DNA of 64,000 nt from Hirsutella rhossiliensis (GCF_020360975.1 NW_025408667.1:10850001-10914000), one strand, 5' to 3'. Numbered from the stretch's first letter, positions 1 through 11,266 are shown. The notes: a model not told the origin generated them from the letters alone. Made by a program: numbers and translations.

Positions 1-573
1 CCTGGCACGAGCCGCGGCGAGGAAAGCTGTGTACCCGAAACTCGTACGATTCGACATAGCCTGCGAGGTTGAGGAAGGATCATTCTACCTTCATGCGGAC
101 ACTGGAACAGAGTGAACCAAAATGGTGTTCTGTTGAAGTCATGTAGGTAACAGTACAACTTGCAAGGCGCGTTCTGTCCCTGAAGAATATGTCGATATGA
201 CTCGCTCGCGTAAGTCAACTTCGAGAGGGAGACGAGGGCAAAAATTTGCCCATGAAACGATGTTGGTGCTCATGTACGGAGTTGCTGACTTCCAAACTTC
301 AACGCATTTCTTCCGCCTCAGTAGAGTCAACAAGCTTTACTCAACGACTCTACCTATCTCTTAGGGCGTAAGTTTGACAAGGTAGAAGAAACGACTCTCC
401 AAGCTCTACCCCGACTATAGGGCTTCAAGTGGCCAAAGCGACTTACACTACTGTCCGCTACCCAGAGCCCGCTCAATGGGTGGTTATCGCTCTTGGGTGA
501 AAAATGGCATACCTACGCTACGGCCGAATTATCAAAGTGTTTGATCTCTCATGTTTATCAATGGTGGAAGCTC
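1..573. other. Intergenic stretch, no supported gene
   Basis: The only open frame of note (139-333, minus) is short, has no recognisable motif and no neighbouring exon. I see no RNA gene, tandem repeat or transposon terminus here. Confidence 0.5.
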
Positions 574-1068
574 TCATAAGCTACTAAAGCATACTAGTGT
601 TTGTCCTTTCTGAGGCAACCTCTTCGCTTTGTCAGTCTGACTTGGCTCCTGTGACTCTTGGAGGAGCACTGCCGTCTTTTTTGCCATCGCCAGACCTATT
701 GAAACGAAGGCGTTCTCCTCACCGCAGGCGGATATAGCTTCTCCTGAATCGGCAATCAGCGTTGGGACTTGTCTGCGAACAGGTCCACCCACGAGGTCAA
801 TAGTAGCTGGGAAAGACGAATCGTTCGTAGAATTATAGTCATAGGTTTTAAGTTTTCGTCGCACAAGTATGTAGACGTCAGCATCATATCGACGGCTTAT
901 TTGGTGGCATCTCTTCATAATACGTGACGTCGCCCTTGAAAAATTGTCCCATGTTCTGTCTCGCTTCGATGCCGGATTCATTCCCGATATTGTAGACCGT
1001 CTAGATTTCAGAGCTTTCGCCGCCGTCTTTTCATGGATAGCGGTCTTTAAAACCTTGCTCTGCAACAT
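574..1068 (-). CDS. Small MADS-box-like fungal protein (164 aa)
   Basis: An ATG-started single-exon frame. Residues about 37-90 run KRDR, then a helix-like stretch ending in RIMKRCHQISRRYDADVY, then a strand-like segment ending TYDYNS. This spacing resembles the MADS box (basic helix, hydrophobic DAEV-type strand, then K-x-Y-x-Y-x-S), although the N-terminal basic arm is short. A second ORF at 47331-47660 shares the same core (RDR, then YGIDIYFCARHGRYFEYSSS), so this is a family and not a chance frame. Many ascomycetes carry small hypothetical proteins of this shape; that is recalled, not searched. DNA binding is an inference. The C-terminal half (from about residue 95) is low in recognisable features. 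No introns are needed. Confidence 0.5.
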   Translation of the reverse strand: MLQSKVLKTAIHEKTAAKALKSRRSTISGMNPASKRDRTWDNFSRATSRIMKRCHQISRRYDADVYILVRRKLKTYDYNSTNDSSFPATIDLVGGPVRRQVPTLIADSGEAISACGEENAFVSIGLAMAKKTAVLLQESQEPSQTDKAKRLPQKGQTLVCFSSL

Positions 1069-1410
1069 TAAGTAGCCATTTGCTGCTCAAGGTCGCCATG
1101 ATCTTGTCTATATGTCGGCTGTGCTCACTACCTAATGCCGTAGTACATACTGCCTGCTAAGATCTGCGTTTTTCAACACAGGTGATTTAAGCAAGTGGTC
1201 CGGGCATTACAGGCAACACAGCCAGAATAAGCCAATGGTACATACGCAGTAACATGAATCCTGCTCTTCTTCGAAGGTATGACTTCTCACCACACGACGG
1301 CTATGCACCATTTACGCTGCTTGCAGGGCTTGTCACACAACAAGAGGCACGGACAGTATGGATGACTGAGCAACGATCGGGAAGGAGATCCTGTGAATCG
1401 GGCAACGAAA

Positions 1411-1436
1411 GACTCTTGATTCTCTATCTAAGTGAT
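1411..1436 (-). repeat. Possible diverged copia LTR relic
   Basis: The segment GACTCTTGATTCT followed by CTATCTAAG matches the copia LTR tail at 26540-26632 and 33003-33095 with one small indel. On the minus strand weaker similarity continues about 40-50 bp downstream. It is short, so chance is not excluded. Confidence 0.3.
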
Positions 1437-1684
1437 GGTGAAAAATTGGCTTCTTATACTTGTGATTTTGGGCTGAGTGGCGATGTTGCCACCCAGGCAG
1501 CATAGATGACGACGTCACCTAGAAGGTTCTGAATCCATCACTAATATGGCATTACGAACTGCTTGCTGCCTGTTAGGCAGCACAGTGAATGAGCGTTCCG
1601 ATCTTGCCGCTGCTTGTTCATTCGCTATACCATAGTTACCCCACAGTTATGCAATGTCGGTACAGCTGGGTATAATTGTGAGGG

Positions 1685-1844
1685 TTTTGTCGGACAGTAG
1701 TGTCCCACACCTCGCACGCGACAGCGGTTGATCTTTGTGGCATCAGTCGCTTCTTGTTCTTTAGATAATTCTCATCAATTGACTAATGCCACAAAGATCA
1801 ACCGCTGTCACGTGCGAGGTGTGGGACACTGCTGTCTGACAAAA
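1685..1844. repeat. Long hairpin: 59-bp inverted repeat, 42-nt loop
   Basis: 1685-1743 and 1786-1844 are reverse complements over 59 bp with three mismatches, all transitions. The loop is 1744-1785. No coding potential is seen. It could be a foldback MITE or a hairpin transcript template. No target-site duplication is obvious. Confidence 0.75.
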
Positions 1845-2600
1845 AGACCAAGACAGAGCTGAAGAATATGTGCTTCGCGTATATTCTATCAGCTCATCAT
1901 CCTGGGACTGTACTGTAGTCATTTTTACGATCATTAAGTCACTCAATAGCGACCGTACGTGCGGGAACCTGTCGCACGCCTAAAAAACTGGGGCACTGAT
2001 CATTCAGGCTCCAATGGCAATCTTTGGAAGAGAACACCAAATTGTGCAGATATCCTCTGGCTACGTAAGGTTATTCCCCTTGTGAACGTGGGGAACTCTA
2101 ATTGGAACCACGGAGCGAAAGTGAAGTGGGGCTGCGATGCGCTGGCAGAGGCTGTCTCTACAGTGGTCGGGCATAAAGGAACAAGGAAAACCAAGCTCCT
2201 GTCGGAGGTTCTTTAGAGATCAACAATTGAATCACTGGCTCCCGTTCTTCACTCTCTGTTTCGTTGTGCTTGTGCGCCTCACAGAACCATGGGAGGAGGG
2301 AGCTATTTCAAGATCAACATGTAGTACTGAGTGCAAAGTATAGCCGTATCACGCTCCGGTTTGTATCGGGCCGGCCACCATGCAGTTCTACCATATATGT
2401 TGCAGGTTTATGCGAAGCCATCGAAAGAGCACAGTTGTATTCTTGGCCGCCTCTGGTGGCAGGTTACGAAGGGCAGTATCCAACCAGCACCGAATCGAAG
2501 CGGTCACAATAAGTCACTGGCCTTCAAGCGTATACGTCGTACTGTCCTTGCTGTGTAGGCAATTCTGTCCCCAACAGGAAGTAATAGGTATGAACCGGCG
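1845..2600. other. Non-coding stretch
   Basis: Several overlapping short frames on both strands, none with a family motif or plausible exon partner. I see nothing to annotate. Confidence 0.4.
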
Positions 2601-2630
2601 AGGTTAAAAGCTGCCGAGTAAAGATTGACG

Positions 2631-2760
2631 AGGTTTAGAGCGGCAAGGTTTAGAGCGGCAAGGTTTAGAGCGGCAAGGTTTAGAGCGGCAAGGTTTAGCG
2701 TGGCAAGGTTTAGCGTGGCAAGGTTCGACGCGGCAAGGTTTGGTTTGATGCGGCAAGGTA
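2631..2760. repeat. 15-bp minisatellite (unit AGGTTTAGAGCGGCA)
   Basis: About eight tandem 15-bp units, the first four identical, then variants with GCGTGGCA, CGACGCGGCA and a 20-bp last unit. A more degenerate unit precedes it near 2600. Because the unit is five codons long, the minus-strand frame 2504-2908 (134 aa, ATG start) reads as tandem pentapeptides of the type NLAAL. That resembles the spacing of pentapeptide-repeat proteins but lacks their usual small residue at the i-2 position, so the repeat explains the ORF better than a protein function does. Confidence 0.8.
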
Positions 2761-3076
2761 CCACAACCAAACCCAACTGGTGCATTCGCGCTAACCTCAC
2801 GTGTTGAGCAATATGTACAGTAAAGCCCGGACGACGCGATACCTGGATCACAATGTACCTTTGAAAGTGATGAAAGAGTGAGTCTATGTAGAGCAGCTTC
2901 AAGTGCATGCGCCCAGACCGCGGCGTCCGAGGTTACCTAGTAGAACGGACCAGACTTTCTGGCCGGCATGAGTGGTGCGAATCGGATGCACTAGGTACCG
3001 GTACACTGCCGCCTATTTGGAACCATGAGACACTTTTGGCAATCTCCGCATTCCAAAGTCCTTAGAGGATCATATG

Positions 3077-3136
3077 TACCCGTTGATCTTGGTGTGGGGC
3101 CACAGCAGCCCAACTAAGTGTCTTCGCCACTTAGTT
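3077..3136. repeat. Left TIR of Pogo element
   Basis: 60 bp, identical (60/60) to the reverse complement of 5472-5531. It starts with the TA that is also found at the outer end of the right TIR. Confidence 0.9.
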
Positions 3137-3158
3137 TCCCCGTGCTCCAGGGCGTCCA

Positions 3159-5079
3159 TTGGCGCTGACGGAGGACGAAGACGACGCCCTGGTTGCGTAT
3201 GTACAGTGGATGGAACGCACCGGCATGCCCGCCACGAGAGAGCAACTTGAAGCTGTTGCAAATGCAATAAGAATGCGTCGAGATCCCAATGCCCGCCCGG
3301 TCTCGTCAAGTTGGCTTGACAATTGGCGTGGAAGTCATCCTGCGATCGCGAAGACGTATCTCAAAGCAGTTGAACGAGCCCGGAAGTCCTTTGAAGCCCA
3401 CGGGGTAGAAGAAGTCGAATTTTTCTACTCAAAGCTTCGAGAAATCATCACCAGCTACCGTATTGGCAGTTCAGAGATCTGGAATGAAGATGAGGCCGGA
3501 ATACGCATTGGGTGCCTGCGAGAACGCATCCAAGTTCTCATCACGCGCACCACTAGAGTCAAGAGCACCCGGCCCCGAGTTTTAGACCCAGCAAACCGAG
3601 AATCCTGCACGGTAATTGCCTCAGTTAACGCAGTGGGGGACTCTCTTCCACCCTGGCTTGTTTTCCAACATTACCCTACCACCAACTGGGCCGGCATCGA
3701 CATCATGACAGGCGTACGGTTTGCCCAGTCGCCAACTGGCTTTTCCAACGCAGAGATACACCTTGAGTGGGCAAGGCATTTCAACTGCTGGTCTTGGGCA
3801 TCGTCAGCGCAAGCAAAACAGTCAGGAAATTCGCTGGAAGAGTGGTTCGGCTGTGACGAGCATCTTCGGCGCCCCAACATGGGGATGAGTCGCGTGGAGG
3901 CGCCGCCAAACCAACGGCCTGACGACGAGAAGATCTACCGATTGCTTGTTGTGGATGGCTTTACAGGGCATACCACCCTTGACTTTGCTGAGTATTGTAT
4001 CAAGTTTGATATCATCATTGCTATTTTCCTCCACATTCCACCCACCTCATGCAGCCGCTTGATGTTGGGGTATTCCAGCCACTAAAGTCAGCACATCAGA
4101 AAGCGCTTCGGAGTCGCTCGCAGAAGGCAACATATCATTTTCGCGGGTCAACTTCCTCACAGCTTTTCAGGACGTATATGAGGCTGGCTTCACGCGGCAT
4201 AACATTATGGCGGCATTTGAAAAACAGGCCTCTTTCCTGTCGACCCAGCGCCGGTGATCACCAAGATCCTCCACGAGCAGCTACGACAACAGCAGCCGAT
4301 CAATCCTGCATACGCCTCGCTCCTACCCTCGGAGACGCGTTTCCAAGTCGCCGCGGATGCCCTCAATGATATCCGGCAACGGTATGGGCCCCTCATGAGC
4401 TCGCCATCACGAGAAAACTTGCGGGTTCTTGCGAAAGTGAACACCGAGTCTATCGCGATGGCGTCACATTCCCAGGGCATAGTCAGCGATAAGAATAGCC
4501 GAACCCAGGCGTATGCGAATCGAATGAAGAGAGGCAAGATTGTCAGGCCGCGCGGAGAGTTTATCACGAGCTCCAGCATGGCCGACATCACCCGGGAGTA
4601 TGAGGAGCTCCAGGCAAAGCAAACCCGGCTTCAAACGCGCCAGGAGATAAGGATGCATCTTAAACGAGTTCGTGGAGAGATGCAGAAGATCCGAGAAGAC
4701 TATAAAGTCGGGAAGAAGCAGTTAGTCAATGGCAGAGTCAAGACATTGAACTTTAAGCCCTGGCTAGAGTTTACGGGACGAGACGTTGAGTTCTACACTC
4801 TGGAGCAAAGTTGCGATACCCTCATGCGGGAGCTCAAAGAGCCATCCAAGGAATCCTTTTCTATGATACCACGAAGAGAAATAACTCCGCCAGAGATGTC
4901 AGGCGCGCGCAGCGACCCGACCTCGCCCACTTACAGATATGTCGTCGTTGCCCGGCAGTGACGATACCGTCTATTTCACAGGCCTCGATCTTGACAAACA
5001 TAGTGAGGATGGCGCCGACGATGAAGACGAGGACAATTTACTCGACACGCAAGAGAATATACCTCATCGCCGCCGTTAG
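3159..5079 (+). pseudogene. Pogo/Fot transposase, frameshifted
   Basis: The first block (3159-4085) carries the end of a CENP-B-type DNA-binding domain (LTEDEDDALVAYVQW, then SSSWLDNW) followed by a DDE_1 catalytic domain. I see the first Asp in NEDEAG, the second in LLVVDGFTGH, and the third in LQPLDVGVFQ-like sequence after a frame change near 4045. Block 4049-4369 continues in a second frame; block 4254-4961 carries the C-terminal region with basic and coiled-coil-like composition. An acidic tail (DDEDEDN) ends at 5079 in yet another frame. The usual N-terminal HTH_psq is missing and the apparent start codon is not ATG. At least three frame changes make this element non-autonomous. Family is clear; activity is excluded by the breaks. 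Confidence 0.85.
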
Positions 5080-5471
5080 CAGCGGTTGAAGCGGTAGTCG
5101 ATACACCATGCCCTCGACCGCGCACCCGATCGTCCAACAAGATACAGCAGACGCTCCAGGAACACAGGTATGGATAAAATAGCTCTCAGAGACGCACAAC
5201 AGGCGAAATTACTACATAATACGTCTATTTGGACTCACAAACGCGGTCTTCCTATCTCTTCGACTGGAAGGCGGCAGCTCCTAAATAGGCCCAAAGACGT
5301 GATTTTTCACTTTTCGTTGTTACTTGCGTCTTTAGGTGATCCGCAGCTATTGATCACATGTATATTTTAGCTATTTGAAGTCGCATTGACGGCACCATGA
5401 AGCGAAGCGTAGAATTTCCCTTGATTTTGCACCCCAAATTGAGGACCCTGCTGTGCCGGATTTTTTGGGCC

Positions 5472-5531
5472 AACTAAGTGGCGAAGACACTTAGTTGGGC
5501 TGCTGTGGCCCCACACCAAGATCAACGGGTA
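5472..5531. repeat. Right TIR of Pogo element
   Basis: Exact inverse of 3077-3136. It ends in ACGGGTA, immediately before Helitron 1 coding sequence that begins GATGGGGCG. Confidence 0.9.
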
Positions 5532-7838
5532 GATGGGGCGCCAGATGTGGCCGACGCCGAGAAGATTCGCTTCGCCCGCGACGCGGTCGGGCCCGAGGGA
5601 GCGCGCGCCAGCCCGAGGACGTGGGTAGGGACGGCGGCCAGAGGGGCGGCGGGCGACGGCGGCGACGGCGAGCCGTACATACAGGTGCGACGCGGCGAGG
5701 ATTTCGCCGACTCGGCGGACGCCTCCTTCTTTGCAAAGGCCTTTCCGACCCTGTTCCCTTTGGCTTAGGCGGGCCGAGGCTCGCCGACGAGGACGCCGCG
5801 GGAGAGAGCGCGGGCCCAGCGTCGGGAACCAGGGCGCCCAGGCGGAGCGGGTTGCAGAGGGCCTTATGTCGACGCGGAACATGAAGCTCCAGGCATGGGC
5901 CGACGTCGTGCTGCGGCGTCACGGCGGCCGGTTCGCGACGCACCCTATCTTCGCCTTCCTTGTCTTTAACATGGGCGTGCGGTCTAAGAACCGCCAGGCC
6001 AGCATGCTAGGCGTAGCGAGGAAGAACTTCGCAAGGGTCGAGGGCCTACTAAAGTCGTTAACGGCGCAGAGGCTCGAGGCGGCCAGGGGCCGAGCTCGAG
6101 GCCACAGGTAAGACTAGCGACGACGGGGTAAAAGAGCTCATCCGGTCCCTCTCCGTGTTCGGCTACCGGCAGCCAATGTCGAGGGAGAGCCGCCTTAGTA
6201 TGCGGAAGAAGATACTATCCCCTCATCGTTAGGTACGGGGTGCCGGCTATCTGGTTCACGCTGAACCCGAACGACATTACGAACCTAGTAAAGTTACGGC
6301 TAGCGGCGCACCGCGGCCGCGACCCCGACGAGGCCGAGGCCTTCCTAAGTGACCTAGGGACCGCGTATAAGCGGACGCGGCTGGCCATATCGGACCCGAT
6401 GAGCTCGGCCGTCTTCTTCCACCGGGAGATGACGCTCTTCTTCGAGCACTACGTCAACGTCGGGGAGGAGTCGGTGTTCGGCCACGTCGGCGCATACTAC
6501 GGGGCGGTAGAGACCAACGAGCGAGGCGCCCTCCACATCCACGGGCTCCTCTGGCTAAGGGGCAACGCGGGCATTGGCGACGCGCTCGCCGGCCCGGACG
6601 CGGAGGAGCAGGCGGCGTACCGGGAGCGCATCGTCCGCTACGTAGATAGCGTCTTCTCTGAGGTAAGGCGGCCGCCTTAACACAAACCCCGATGCCCCTA
6701 TCTGGGTCAGGCTGAGGGGCCTAAGCTGAACCGAGGCCGCAGGAGCTAGACGCAGAAGGTTACTGTGCCATGCAGGCAGAGCGGTCGGCCACGGCGGACA
6801 TATCGTCGCGGCTCGACGACGTCGCGCGCTTCACGGACACCTTCGACGAGGAGGCCAACTTCTGCGCGGGCGCGACGCAGATCCATACGCATAGCGCGAC
6901 CTGCGTAAAATACTCGCTCGGCGTGGGGGCGCGGAAGGGGGGACCTCTGCCGGTTTAAGGCGCCGTGGAGGTTGGTGGAGAGGACGGCGCTGACGGCGGA
7001 CGGGGTGCTCGAGATCCGGCGGACGCATAGCATGGTGAACCGGTGGAACAGGGCGATGGCAGTGGGGCTACGACACAACCACGACATCTCGTTCATCGCG
7101 ACGCAGCGCAAGACCATGGCCCTAATCTACTATATTACTAACTATGCGACGAAGGTAGAGGACCCCGTGTGGAAGCGTGTGGCCGCCGCGGCCGAGTTCC
7201 TTCCTGTGCTAGAGCCGACGGGAGAGGGCAACAGAAGTGGCGCCGACCGCGACGCCGGCCGGGAGGGCGGGGCCGAAGGGGTAGCGACGGCGGCGGACCC
7301 CGTAGGGGGGGGAATAAGACGAGAACGTTCCTGCTTAAGGCGGCGAATCGAGTCTTTACGGAGCGGCCGCTGTCGCAGGTCGAGGTGATCGCGCACCTCC
7401 TAGGGTACCCGGCGGAGTTTAGCAGCGGCTCAGCGTGGGCGTATATAAACGCAAACCAGCTCTACTGGGCCGTCTTCCGCCGGTGGCGGCACCTCCGACG
7501 GGCGAGCGGCGCCGAGGCGACGGGCGACGCGCCGGACGAGACGGTCGTCGTCGAGGAGGCTGGCCTGAGGATCCCTCTCGTCGAGGCCTACCGGCACCGG
7601 GGCGAGCTCCTGCGGGCCTCTGCCTTTATGACTACGCATCGCTTGTAAGGTTAAAGCAAAACGGCAGCGGCGCCGACGGTATGGCGGGCTGGGGTGAGGT
7701 ACCCTTCGCGGAGAGCTGGGCGTCGGGGAAGGGCTGGGTGCAGGCGCTTAGGCGGCCGGGTTGCGGGGCGACTGTATGCGTCGACGGATACCTCAGCAAG
7801 GAGTTCAGCGAGGAAGACGACGAGTCGTGCCACCGGAG
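5532..7838 (+). pseudogene. Helitron 1 Rep (HUH endonuclease) part
   Basis: Rolling-circle replication initiator of a Helitron. Conserved segments, in order but in different frames: APDVADAEKIRF (5540s), EPYIQVRRGEDFAD, WADVVLRRHGGRFATHPIFA (about 5896), VPAIWFTLNPNDITN (about 6240), the HUH motif in GALHIHGLLWL (about 6525), EEANFCAGATQIHTHS (about 6850), and the tyrosine motif YYITNYATK (7129-7155), the Y-x3-Y-x2-K equivalent of Helitron Rep. A likely intron (GTAAGG donor near 6663) lies at the same place as in Helitron 2. At least six single-base frame changes occur, mostly next to G/C runs, while the amino-acid sequence between them is well kept. Not functional as read. Confidence 0.85.
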
Positions 7839-7910
7839 GTGCGTACTATAAGACGGGGGGCGCCTAAGAGGAAGGCAGAGCAGCTAGGGGCATCGGCTAA
7901 CAGCATCTAG
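7839..7910 (+). other. Intron between Rep and helicase parts (Helitron 1)
   Basis: GTGCGT donor, GGCTAAC branch-like site and CTAG acceptor, 72 bp. Removing it joins CHRR to AAVQHLALFVPW, exactly the junction produced by the Helitron 2 intron at 22892-22979. Conservation of position in two diverged copies supports it. Confidence 0.7.
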
Positions 7911-10318
7911 GGCGGCGGTGCAGCACCTGGCCCTATTCGTGCCGTGGGAGTCCTTCCTCGGCGAGGAGGCAGGCGACATTAACAACATCTGGGCACGGGC
8001 GCGGGAGTCGCTGGCGCCGAGGGTCGCGCGGCTCGCAGACAACGTGCAGCTCCTCCGGCGGTCGGCGGAGGACGCGAAGCGCGACGCCAAGCAGTGGGCC
8101 GCCACGGCCGAGGAGGGCGGTATGACGGCGCCGCAGGCCGACGACGAAGGCAGGGGGGCGGCCGAAGGGGGCGAGGCATACCGCGCCGGCGGGGCGACGC
8201 GGCTCGGCTCATCGACGTCGTCCGAACGCCGCCAGCGCGGGACAAGTCACGGCGCAGTCAACAGAGCTGCTAGCGATGACGCAGCAGCTCTGCCGGTTCC
8301 AGCAGTCGGCGCTCGGGTCGGCGGCCGAGCTCGCGGCGACGGTGGTGGCGGACGAGAGGGCAGGCAGGCGGGTGAACCTACCGGGCTCGGCGCTGTCGGG
8401 GCGGCACTGCCGCGGCAAGAAGAGGTGCGGGCCATCAAGTCGCAGCAGAGGAGCGCGGCGCGGGAGCGGGAGCGGGCGATCCAGGGCATCCAGGGCGGCG
8501 GGGCGGCGGCGGGCGTCGGGGCCGACCGCGGCGCGGCCCTTCGCGGGGTGATGGGGGGCTTCGGCGAGGACGACATCGACGTAACGGCGGCCGACGGCGA
8601 CGCAGACGCAGGCACGGCGGCGGGGATGCGCGTGCGGCTCGGCCCGTCGAGCTCGTTCGTCGCCGCCGGCAGGAGCTGGCGGGCCAGCTCACGCTCAACG
8701 AGAAGCAGGCCATCGCCCTCCTAATCGTGTGCCGGCAACTCGACCGAATCCGGCAGGGCGACGACGCAGGCGGCGACGGTGGTGGCCAGCTCTGCCTATT
8801 CATCGGCGGCGAGGGCGGCACCGGCAAGTCGCGCGTCATCGAGGCGCTCGTCGAGCTGCTCGCCCGGAGGGACCTATCGAGCCGGGTACTGGTTACGGCG
8901 ACGTCGGGGACGGCGGCAGCGCGGATCAACGGCATCACGCTGCACTCGGCCTGCGGCCTTACGGTCGGCCAGGGCGGCCGGGCGGGAGGGGCGACGAGGG
9001 GACATTGACGGCGTACGGCTGGCGGGCCAGGGCGAGCGCTTCGTCGACGGCCGGTCGCGGATGGACTGGCAGGAGAAGGAGGTGCTGGTGATCGACGAGG
9101 TCAGCATGCTCGGGGCGCGGACGCTGCACGCCGCCAACGAGCAGCTCTGCCGGCTGCGGGGGGTCGGCGCGGGACTTCGGCGGCATCCCGGTAGTGATCC
9201 TCTGCGGCGACTTCCACCAGTTCCGGCCGGTGCAGGAACGGTCGATCCTGCTGCCGAGCGCGGCGGTGGCGTGGGACGAGGACGGGGCGTTCGCGGCCGA
9301 GCAGCGGCGGCAGCACGACAAGGCGCACGCGCTGTGGCGGCGCTTCACGACGGTCGTCATGCTAGACGAGCAGATGCGGGCCGCCGGCGACCCGGAGCTG
9401 CGGCGGCTGCTCGGGCGGATCCGCCGGGGCGAGCAGGACCGGTCGGACCTAGAGCTGCTCAACTCGAGATGCTACCGGCCGGGCAGGCGGATCCCGTGGG
9501 AGACGGGCCTGACGGTGGTGACGCCGCTCAACCGGAACCGCTGGAACCTCAACCTAGAGGCGGCGCTCGCGTTCCGGGAGAGGCGGCGGACGGCGGCGCG
9601 CGTCTTCCTCTCCGAGCATAAGTGGAGGGACGGCGTGCCGACGGAAGAGGAGGCGGTGCTAATGCTAGGCCAGGGCGACGACAGCGCGACCCCGGTGCCG
9701 GCCGTCTTCCTCTTCGTGCCAGGCATGCCGGTCGTCGTGAACCAGAACACGCACCAGGGGCTGAAGCTTGAACGGGGCCGGGTACACGGCGGTGGACGTC
9801 ATCCCCGACCGCGCCTTCCCGGCCACCGCGTCTCGGCGGAGCTCATCATGCACTTCGGGCGCCGGCGGGCATCGTGCTGGCCTCGGAGACGACCAGGACT
9901 TCCACTTCGTCGGGATGCCTGCCGGGACGATCTTGCTAACGCCCATCAGCGTCAAGATCACAGCGCAGCGGAAGCGGCCATGGCAGCGCAACGACGTCAG
10001 CCGGAGGGCCTGCCGTGCGCCGCGGCCTTCGCCTGCACCGACTATAAGGTGCAGGGCGGGACGCCAGAGCGCGTGGCGCTGGAGCTGCGGGGGCGAGGAT
10101 GACGACGGTCGAGGGAGGGCGGTGCCGTCGTCGTGCGACCCGTATAGCCTATACGTGCAGCTGTCGCGGTGCCCGACGCTCGACGGCATCATGCTCGTAT
10201 CAGAGGTGCGGGAGCGGGACCTAGTGGGGAACCGGGTGCCTGAGGAGATGACGGCAGCGCAGGCCCGGCTAGAGGAGCTTAGCAGGCAGACAACACAGGA
10301 GGCGGCCGACTGGCTCCG
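7911..10318 (+). pseudogene. Helitron 1 Pif1-like helicase part
   Basis: Superfamily 1 helicase C-terminal to Rep. Visible motifs: Walker A in GGEGGTGKSRVIEAL (about 8807), LVTATSGTAAARINGITLHS (motif Ia), Walker B in VLVIDEVSMLGARTLH (about 9085), ILCGDFHQFRPVQER (about 9197), MLDEQMRAAGDPELRR (about 9360), CTDYKVQGGT (about 10037) and YVQLSRCPTLDGI (about 10152). These fall in at least five frames, so single-base indels have broken the gene, yet motif residues are intact. The frame runs EAADWLR into the MULE at 10319; rejoined across the MULE it ends one codon later at 13873. Confidence 0.85.
10310..10318. repeat. MULE target-site duplication, left copy (CTGGCTCCG)
   Basis: 9 bp identical to 13860-13868, immediately outside the MULE TIRs. 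8-10 bp duplications are typical of MULEs. Confidence 0.9.
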
Positions 10319-10417
10319 GAGTAACGAAACATGCACGGACGATTTCGAAACATGCACGGAGACTTAAACCCCATTTGGAAGAGTAGGCGCGCACCACAAT
10401 TTGGCGCGCGCGTTCCC
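10319..10417. repeat. MULE left TIR
   Basis: 99 bp identical to the reverse complement of 13761-13859. Confidence 0.9.
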
Positions 10418-10561
10418 CAACGCGATGGCTGCCGCGGCCACTGTAGCCAACGCGCGCCTCCCTTTTCCTACTGCCTACGCCGCATATCTTTGATTTGGAG
10501 CGTTTGAAGCTATCACCACTCTCATTCAACACAATACCAACGCCGCCGCGCCGCCGCCACG

Positions 10562-11254
10562 ATGGCTACGATCGAGGGCGAAGGCCCTGAGCCTATATCT
10601 ATCCAGGACACACTTTTTTGCACATATGCCGAGGCTCTTGAGGCACTTCGGAATGATCAGCAAGATCAAGGCTACGTCGTTAACGTTGCAAACAGCAAGA
10701 CTTCCGGGAAGGCTAAGCGTAAAGCAGCCACCATTCGGTGCCAGTATAGTGGTAGCTATAGGTCCTGGGAGGAGAATGAGGGCAAGTACAAAACGTCAAC
10801 CAAAAAGTCAGGATGCCTGTTTTACAGTAACATCCGATTCCACCAACCTTCGCAGTCGTACAGGGTTACTTTCAAGGTCAATTCCCACTGCCACGAGCCT
10901 CTCTTCGCGCCGGCTGCCTCTGCCCTTATTCGTCAACGCAGTCAACGCAAATTTGGCATCGAACGACTATACCGTCTCGTTGAGACCTATAGTAGCAACG
11001 CAGCTAATATGCGGAAGGATATTGCCGAGGCTACCCAACGCGACCATCCTGAGGTCCTAATCAACGATCGTGATGTAGGATACATTCAGCGCCAGCTTCG
11101 TCTTCAACGCTACGGCGGTACTACATCTACACAAGCGTTCCTCGACGTACTCCTCGCTGCAAAGGCCGACGGGGAAGTCGCCTTCTTTGCAGTTGACCGT
11201 GGCCCTAATGGCAAGATGTCACGGCGAGCGAAAGGGGACTGCAGACAAAGCTAG
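10562..11254 (+). pseudogene. MULE transposase, N-terminal FAR1-like part
   Basis: Starts at an ATG (ACGATGGCTACG). Residues about 20-115 form a FAR1/WRKY-GCM1-like zinc-binding domain: YAEALEALRND, then IRCQYSGSYRS, a KKSGCLFYSNI segment and a NSHCHEPLF segment, giving the C...C...H-x-H pattern. The middle contains the helical region common before MULE catalytic domains (VGYIQRQLRLQRYGGTTSTQ) and EVAFFAVDRGPNGK. The frame is lost near 11230 and the next catalytic block resumes after an insertion at 11267-11538. Confidence 0.8.
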
Positions 11255-11266
11255 CAAGATACTCTG

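Larger units (their letters stand above)
3077..5531 (+). mobile_element. Pogo/Fot-type DNA transposon with 60-bp identical TIRs
   Basis: The ends 3077-3136 and 5472-5531 are perfect 60-bp inverted copies. Each terminus starts with TA followed by CCCGTTGATCTTGG, which fits TA target duplication of the Tc1/mariner/pogo superfamily. Between them lies a pogo transposase pseudogene. The right end abuts Helitron 1 coding sequence exactly at the TA; the left flank does not look like Helitron. Each TIR contains an internal small palindrome (AACTAAGTG/CACTTAGTT). The transposase lacks its N-terminal HTH part directly after the left TIR, so an internal deletion is likely. Confidence 0.85.

Noticed and set aside
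1254..1505. 83-aa plus-strand frame
   Set aside because: No motif, and it overlaps a possible copia LTR relic.
5495..5943. Several Arg/Pro-rich frames on both strands over the Helitrons and Pogo TIR
   Set aside because: Shadow frames of GC-rich coding DNA; the Rep and helicase motifs are in other frames.
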